NCBI RefSeq assembly: GCF_018991925.1
Contig: NW_024724238.1
Location: 12,501 to 76,500 of the forward strand
DNA: 64,000 nucleotides
Source: Homarus americanus
Taxonomy: Eukaryota > Arthropoda > Malacostraca > Decapoda > Nephropidae
Direction of reading: 5' to 3'
Below the pieces are notes generated by a model. The model was not told the DNA's origin. It did not search any database and was given only the letters and a program-made list of their open reading frames with translations. Shown piece after piece: positions 57,445 through 64,000 of this stretch. The translations under genes were made by a program, and so were the position numbers. Each line of letters begins with the position of its first letter. Within the stretch, counting starts at the first letter, position 1.

Positions 57445-58583
57445 GTTGAGGTAGTGCAAATTATAATATCCTAACTTTAGTCTGAGATATTATATAAAAT
57501 AAACATAAAGAAATCACCAATCTTTTATCTTGGAACACAAGGAGGGGAGCATGGGAAGAGGGGGGGAGGGGGGAACAGTGGGGGTGAGGTGACAATGTTT
57601 GGTGTTTGTTTCTATATTTGAGATAAGATTTGACAGTTGGCACTGAGCCTGTGTGTTTATTTATCATTACTTAGGTGACAAAGCTCTTCTCATAATTGCC
57701 ACCAAACGACCTGGGTGAATATAACTTATTGTTGGGATTCTGTCTGATAGTGATTTATTTGAATATCTGTATAAACAATCTATATTTGCAATAGACATAA
57801 CAATTTGTTACAGTCAACCCTCACTTTACGCAGTTAATGTAACACAAGTGCAGCGGAAAGTGAAAACACGTAAACTGAATAACATATGGGATTAAATGAT
57901 AGAGACAGCTACCCAAACTCCACTTTCCTTCAATACCTATGTTCTAGTAAAAATAACATCTTAATTTTATGATGGTACATGCACACAATTAATGCTTAGA
58001 GAAATAGAAATACAGTGCATAAGTTAATGTCCATTCAAATAATGGATAACTCCTCCCCTCTTCTACACTACACTCTCTGGCTCTTCCCTCTCTGAGAAAT
58101 TTTTGGGGGAAACCACTGGAATTTAGGTATAGTAATAAATAATACCTCAAACTAAAGTTAGGATAATATAATTGACATTGCTGGATTCCTTGTAAGACCA
58201 GGAATATTTTGAATATAAATGTCATATATTTTGCACAAAAGATAACATATTTACTCAGAGTAAACATTATATCTAAAATTTGTATGTCTAATGCAAAATC
58301 TATGATGTTTATATTCAAAATGATCATCAAATTGTAAGAATTCCAGCAATGTAAATTATATTCTGGCCGGATAATTTGTATGAATTTTATGAGCTAAATA
58401 AAAAAATTATACTTCACCCGCGTAAAGGGGTACACGCACCGCGGAATGTGAGCATCCTAGGTTCTGGCAGGGCACCGCGTAAACGTGGAAACGCGGAATG
58501 TGGGACCCCCGTAAAGTGAGGGTTGACTGTACATGTACAGTACAGGTTGGCACTTAGGTCCATTGTTAACCGAGGGACCACTG
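57445..58583 (+). mobile_element. TigA derivative, truncated, carrying a TigE MITE
   Basis: The left part has the internal-module text (GCAAATTATAATATCCTAAC, TTAGTCTGAGATATTATATA). The right end TTAACCGAGGGACCACTG with TA belongs to TigA. The nested MITE at 57811-58529 lies between them. Confidence 0.6.
57811..58529 (-). mobile_element. TigE MITE with one internal module
   Basis: Left CAGTCAACCCTCACTTTACG, right complement CAGTCAACCCTCACTTTACG (identical), TA. One module at about 58140-58398. No coding sequence. Confidence 0.9.
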
Positions 58584-60713
58584 TAAACTTTTATTTCGTA
58601 AGTAAGGAAATCAAATTAAAAGTAATGTACTGTACTGTACACTACAATAGATAAAAAACAGAAACAGTAACATAGGCATTTCTTATATCTATCAAAACAT
58701 ATTATGGATATATAGTTACTGTACTGTATCATTATACGCCTGGCAGCACAATCTATAAGAATACGCGATGCATATGTGACGCAAACGTGACTGTGCCCGC
58801 TCTAGGGCCATTTAGGTTCGCTACGTCCCATTATTTGAATTTTTTTTTCAATTTCAATTGTTTATTCCTTGATAGAGGAAGCAGGATCCTAGTGCTGTCA
58901 CTTGGTACCTCTGTACCATAACACCAGAAGCAACTGGCATGTGTCACAAGTATATACAGTACAGTACAGTCATCCCTTGGTTATCGCGCCTAATTGGGGC
59001 CCCGCCGAGTGCGTGATAAAGAAAAACGCAATAACGAAAGTACAGAACCTATGGGATTTATTCTAATTGGTTGCAGGCACCCAAGACCCAGCCCCAAGTT
59101 TCCCATTTTACGACCATTTAGACCCAAAAAATATAAATATAATATTATGGTAAATATCATAAACACACACAGGCATGGCTAGGTTTATTACAAAGTGATG
59201 AAAAAGGTACGCTTAATACTGTACTCCACAAAACATGTAGCTATGCTTTTTTTATTTGGTCCCCCATCATAAGAGTCCGTTTTCTCTCACATCAGGACAC
59301 CTGAGTCTTCCGTTTTCTCTCAATCTTAGAGTGCACCAGAGACTTCGTTATTCCTTAGTAATGACACAGAATTTGAAATTGCAACCCCAATTGCAACTGG
59401 GGTTGCAATTGTTGAGGCAACTAGATATGTCTGATTACAGCAAATGTGTTATTGTCAATTTGTAGGTGAAAGATTTTATCCTCAATAGATGTAGGTTAAC
59501 ATTACACCTGGAGGCAAATGCTTAAAAAAAGCCTAAGGAAGGAAGCATATTCCTTTAACACATAATATCTGACCAGTATGGGGAGGATCATCGTGTCTCC
59601 GTCAGGGGGTCGTGGAGTGGTGGTCCAGCAGGCGTCATGGATTATTTTTATTATTTTTTTTTTTTTGGGGGGGGCACAGACGTATATGCGATCGGACGTT
59701 GTTCGGTCGGACGTTGACCGGCGCATGACTGTATTTACATGTAATGTTTTTTTTTCCAACTAAAAGACCATTTAAACAGCAGATACTTTTCTCCAAGTTT
59801 AGTCCATGTCATTAACATATTGTATACATTTTTACTCCTGACATTGGGAAAGTGTTCATGTCTTGCTATAATCAGGTGGAGACAAGTAGGAAACATTATC
59901 TCAAGGTTTCATATCTTGTAGATAACTTGCCTTGTATATGAAAGGAAAGATTTTTGGTACAAAGATAATTTCCTGTTTGATAGAAAACTAACAGTTATGT
60001 TGATATTTTTCAAGATTTTATCCCAATTCATCTGTACAGTGAGTTCATCACTGTCACAGCAACATTATGATACCTAATGCTGTACTTTGGTATATTCTAC
60101 TGACTTCATCCACAGACCAGGCCATAGTTCTCTTTATTACACTCACCCAACCCCAAGTTGGTGACAAACTTATTACTTTATTGTTTGATTTAATAAGGAC
60201 AAAGAAAAATGGAACAGATAATACACTCAATTCCTACATTCTTATGGTTATCACAGGCTTTATTTACCTATATTCACTGTAAGTGATCGTATTTCATTCC
60301 CAGAATTGGCTAATAATCCTAGAAAATAGGAAAATGAGGTGCACCTTAGCTTGGGATATAAGTTTTTCATGCTCGTAAATCGTATAGCAAGAGAAAACGT
60401 TTCGTGCCACTGACAATGTTTTGAGGGTGCAAGCATACCAACCCACCAGTCTTCTGCCAGTTGGTACATTTGACTACACCACGATGACGTAGTAGTAACA
60501 AACGACGGTCGGGAACCACCATGGCCAACGGCCATTCTTGCATAATCACAAAACTTTTCTTCCATTATATTATGACCGCTGGGATGCCACAGCTTGGTGT
60601 ACACCGCAGCAGCTCTTGCATGTGGCCCTTATAACACACCAAGTCGGTTATTATTACAGATCCAGATATAAGAGACTTACAGCTTTAGTCCGTTATATCA
60701 AGGGTTTGCTGTA
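58584..60713. other. intronic sequence with solitary element ends
   Basis: 58967 starts CAGTCATCCCTTGGTTATCG, a Tigger-type left end without a partner. 59675-59732 ends in CAACG-TCCG-like text and GGCGCATGACTG, a right end without a partner. 60688-60711 (CCGTTATATCAAGGGTTTGC) is another solitary end. A 12-bp perfect palindrome arm pair (ATTGCAACCCCA) lies at 59378-59409. No exon recognised. Confidence 0.5.
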
Positions 60714-61305
60714 CAGTATTACCCCGCTTTATCCGTTTTTTTTATGCGTTTCCACGTTTACGCGGTACCTTGCCAGACCCGGAATGCTCACTTTACGCGG
60801 TGCGTGTACTCTTTTACGTGGAGAGCGGCGCGGGCAAGGTGCGCACAAAGTCGCCCAGTCATCAAAACATTACCGAGTTCTTCACCCGCCACCCACCACA
60901 GCCAGCCCAAGTCAGTGATAGTGAGGATATGGACTTATATGGACTTTGAGGGGTTTGACAAAGAGGCCCTGCAAGCCTCTGTGATGGATAGTGATACAAG
61001 TGATACAAGTGATACAGGTGAGGGCCAATAATATGCCCTCTGCCTCGGAACCAACCCCCCATCCCCGTGTGCCTAGCCATCTTTTCTACTGATGCAAGTG
61101 TTAAAAAACCTAATATTATTGATATTTCTCTTAATTAATTATTAATTGTGTGTTCATACCATCATAAAATTAAGAAGTGGAGTTTGGGGGTCAGCCCAGT
61201 CTCTATTTCAATTAATCCCATATGTTATGTTGTTCACTTTACGCGTTTCTCGCTTTACGCGGGCCGCCGTGGGTTCAATTGACCGCGTAAAGTGAGGGTT
61301 CACTG
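60714..61305 (+). mobile_element. TigE MITE with transposase tail
   Basis: Left CAGTATTACCCCGCTTTATC and right complement CAGTGAACCCTCACTTTACG, TA. The plus strand keeps the tail (SSSPATHHSQPKSVIVR, DFEGFDKEALQASVMDSD, SDTGEGQ). It ends 83 bp before the host exon at 61389. Confidence 0.88.
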
Positions 61306-61388
61306 TAATTTCTTTCCAGTAAAAATTATCATGCAAATGAAACTCTGACAAGGTTACAAGTTAAAGCAATTAGGAGGTTATGCCTTAC

Positions 61389-61498
61389 TTTGGTAACATG
61401 TTTTGAGGGGAGTTTGTTGGAGCGTATCACCTTCCCATCATGGAACTCAACCAGGTAGCCCAGGGTGGTGGCAATAAGAGTATGCTCCTTTATACATC
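61389..61498 (-). CDS. host gene internal exon a (FANCB-like)
   Basis: A 110-bp minus-strand exon between a pyrimidine-rich acceptor (TTTTCTTTTCACAG) and donor GTAAGG: two bases, then 36 codons, ending in phase 0. The peptide starts CIKEHTLIATTLGYLVEFHD and ends RSNKLPSKHVTK. The strand-turn-strand pattern with GYLVEFHDGK is that of a beta-propeller blade. It joins the exon at 55818-55913 in frame. No earlier exon lies in the remaining 2.5 kb, which is a Tigger element. FANCB-like is the best guess from the order and spacing of the five joined exons; other propeller proteins cannot be excluded. Confidence 0.8.
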
Positions 61499-61580
61499 CT
61501 GTGAAAAGAAAAAAGAAAAGTTTAATATGAGTACAATCCTTACAGTACTGTACTGTACATTACAGCTTTTAAAGTTACTA

Positions 61581-63992
61581 CAATAAGTCCTCGCTTAACG
61601 TTGTTTCGGTACTACCTCGCTAAACTTTGGAGACCAAAAATTCGTTCAACGTCCCGGTGATTCAGTACAACATCGCTTTGCCTCGTCACGGACTACTTTT
61701 TACGGCACAACACCCGCTCGTCTGGCCGCACTACGCTCTCTCGGCTTGGTGCGCTGCCCTCACTCGTGTAACGTCACAGCATTCCCAAGTGACACCAAGC
61801 CAGTCTTTGTTACGACTTCACATCATTCGTGTGTGCTTAAGTGCTTTTGCTCTAGTACTGTACTCTAACCATTCAAAATGGCTTCCAAGCATCCTTCAAG
61901 TGCTACTGATGAGTGAAGAGGCAACGTAAGACCATTACCCTGGCTATGAAAATGGATGTATTAACACGATTTGAAAAAGGGGAACGTGCTGTGGACATAG
62001 CCGCTGTGCTTGGTCTAACTCCCACAACGATGCGTACTATCCGGACCAACGCTGACAAGATTAAGGTTAGTGCTGGAAGTGGTACTACTCTGAGTGCTAT
62101 TAAGACGACTCGTACTAGAAGCACTGTGATAGAGAAGGTGGAAAAGATGCTGGCAATGTGGATGGAGGAATAGAATCAACGCAATGCCCCTGTGAGCCTT
62201 ATGGTTATCCAGCATAAGGCCAGATCCTTGTTTGACGACCTGAAGGAAACAGAGGGTGAAGGATTGAAGGAAGAGACCTTTACAGCCAGCCGAGGATGGT
62301 TTCAACGATTAAACGTCGTTATAACTTCCACAATACAGTATAAAGATGACTGGTGAAGCTGTCAGTTCAGATACGGTTGTTGCTGAGACATTCCCGCCAG
62401 AATTCAAGCAGATTATCCAGGAAGGAGGCTACTCACCGAAGCAAGTCTTCAATGTGGATGAGACTGGTCTCTTTTAGAAGAGGATGCCTGAGAGGACCTA
62501 TATCTCCAAGGAGGAGAAAAGAGCGCCAGGTTTTATAGGGGCAAAAGATCGCTTGACGCTGCTGCTTGGCACGAACACTGCCGATGACTTCAAGCTGAAG
62601 CCTCTGCTGATTTCTCGTGCTGCCAACCCACAGGTCCTGAAAGGTTACACTAAGGATCACCTTCCAGTGATTTACAAGGCAAACAAGAATGTATGGATAA
62701 CCGGCGCCATATTTAGCCAGTGGTTAAACGTGTACACCGTCCCTGCACTGAAGGAATACTGTGCCAAGGAGAACCTTAACTTCAAAATTCTTCTGATCCT
62801 TGACAATGTTCCAGCTCAACCTCCCAATCTCGACGACTTGCATGACAGTGTAAAAGTTACATTCCTGCCTCCCAACACGACAGCACTGATGCAGCCTATG
62901 GACCAAGGCGTCATCGCCGCAGTCAAGGCGTATTATTTATGCCGTACCATGGCCCAGCTGCTCAAGGCTACAGACGGAGAATATAAACCAACGATCCGAG
63001 AATATTGGCGCAGCTTCAACATTCTTCATGCAATTGACAACATTGGCAAGGCATGGGAAGAGGTTTCAGAAAGTTGCCTGAGTGGTGTGTGGGGTAAACT
63101 GTGGCCCGAGTGAGTCAACAGTTTTACAGGATTCACGGACTTAGTCCCAGCTGTGAATAGGGATATTCTCAGCTTGGCTAGACAGGCAGGCTTTGATAAG
63201 CTGGAATCAGAGGATATTGAGGACGTCCGGGCATCCCATACAGGAGAGCTCACCAACGAAGATCTGCAACAGCTAACAGAACAGTCCCGTTGAAGACGAC
63301 GATGAAGAAGAACCTCAACGAACTCTAACTTCCAAGAGGTTGACAGAATCGTTGAATATGTTCCAGCAAGTAATGCAAATGCTTCCAGATGACGACCCAA
63401 ACAGAGAACCTAGCTCGAAGGTTCAACGCAGCATTGATGACAGTCTTGGTTGTTACACCAAGGAGAAGAAGATGAGTAGCACCAAGCAGTCAACACTGGA
63501 TTCATTTGTTCGTCGCAAGATGGCAGGAGGAGTTTCTTCACAACAGCCGGCAGCCGAGGAGGAGCAAACAACAACTGAGGAGGAGCAAACAGTGGCGGAG
63601 GAACCTCAGTCAGAGCAGGAGGAGGAGGAAGCAGCCGCAGCGTCTCGGTGACGCCCACTCTCCTCCTCTCCCACCCTCCTCCTCTCCCACCCTCCTCCGC
63701 TCCCTCCATCCTCCTCCTTCGCCCCACTACCCACCACACACCCGCTCTACCACCTTTGCCCATTAGTGAGTACCAATACAAACTTAGTAGTTGTATATGT
63801 ATACACTATTTTCTATAGAAATGGCAGTGATTTTCTGTATATGTAATGTATTTCATGGGGCAAAGAGGAGCTCAGGAACGTAACTCCCGTTTTCTATCTA
63901 TTTCTTATGGGGAAAATTGATCCACTTAAAGTTGTTTCGTATAACGTTGTATTTTCAGGAACGTAACCCCGACGTTAAGAGAGGACTTACTG
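61581..63992 (+). mobile_element. nearly full-length TigC Tigger element
   Basis: Left CAATAAGTCCTCGCTTAACG, right complement CAGTAAGTCCTCTCTTAACG, TA on both sides. Length 2412 bp with a transposase pseudogene on the plus strand. It sits 83 bp from the host exon at 61389-61498. Confidence 0.92.
61878..63652 (+). pseudogene. TigC transposase pseudogene
   Basis: Tigger transposase. The ATG at 61878 (MASKHPSSATDE) is followed by a short deletion and stop relative to the TigC copy at 53886. It is open again at 61913-62173 with the helix-turn-helix (KMDVLTRFEKGERAVDIAAV). Stops interrupt the CENP-B-like part. The core is 62430-63113: FNVDETGLF then TAG where Trp is normal, KRMPERTYISKEEKRAPGF, LLILDNVPAQPPN and ALMQPMDQGVIAAVKAYY. 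All three catalytic Asp positions are present. A TGA follows LWPE at 63111, and after a frameshift the acidic tail is read at 63340-63651. Few lesions for its length, so inactivation is fairly recent. Confidence 0.9.
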
Positions 63993-64000
63993 TATTCATT

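Noticed and set aside
1..64000. tRNA, rRNA or other structured RNA genes
   Set aside because: No cloverleaf-like or rRNA-like segments were noticed by eye; a tRNAscan or Infernal search was not possible.

Overview
The window is eukaryotic, intron-rich and dominated by repeats. It is most likely from a decapod crustacean. That is an inference from the density of TA-flanked Tigger/pogo DNA transposons, Jockey/CR1-like LINE tails, AAT microsatellites, metazoan splice signals and decayed copies of protein families that are multicopy in arthropods. There is no sign of bacterial gene organisation.

One host gene can be pieced together on the minus strand and appears to run through almost the whole window. 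Six short exons have proper AG/GT borders: 61389-61498, 55818-55913, 37224-37314, 22109-22221, 18339-18458 and 3191-3344. The first five join in one open frame with matching phases. The sixth has a similar character but needs at least one unseen exon before it. The conceptual protein goes from beta-strand-rich repeats to a charged linker, a coiled coil and a later beta-rich segment. This layout resembles Fanconi anaemia core proteins (FANCB/FAAP100), but the name is tentative. The introns (up to about 18 kb) are filled with mobile DNA.

Layout: 1-2340 AAT microsatellites, a dispersed repeat and a decayed arthropod multicopy gene. 3191-3344 host exon. 3418-8392 a 5-kb AT-rich minisatellite, split by a Tigger-type deletion derivative (8393-10915) and resuming to 11024. 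11400-13800 a decayed zinc-binding-like multicopy gene. 15060-15940 a LINE tail. 17068-17247 a 30-bp VNTR. 17861-18349 a 41-bp minisatellite that repeats the splice donor of the 18339-18458 exon. 18730-22068 a Jockey-like LINE split by a Tigger relic. 22109-22221 host exon. 22560-28113 nested Tigger-type elements including a decayed transposase. 28139-30183 a 19-bp minisatellite. 30932-37140 a nested stack of at least four elements. 37581-38000 fifteen identical 28-bp repeats. 38116-41203 a nearly complete Tigger with a broken transposase. 41208-49509 a very deep nest, which includes an intact 593-codon Tigger transposase (43482-45263) with perfect 22-bp terminal inverted repeats, and a Ty3/gypsy integrase relic. 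50739-57440 further nested MITEs, a truncated Tigger and a hAT 5' end. 57445-61305 more MITEs. 61389-61498 host exon. 61581-63992 a nearly complete third Tigger family member.

The mobile elements fall into a few families that recur as full, internally deleted and nested copies, so the window records their insertion order. The most unusual items are the minisatellite built from a splice donor, the intact transposase sitting in the same window as its own deletion derivative, and an internal module of about 260 bp shared by elements with different termini. No CRISPR, tRNA, rRNA or novel defence-type system was found.
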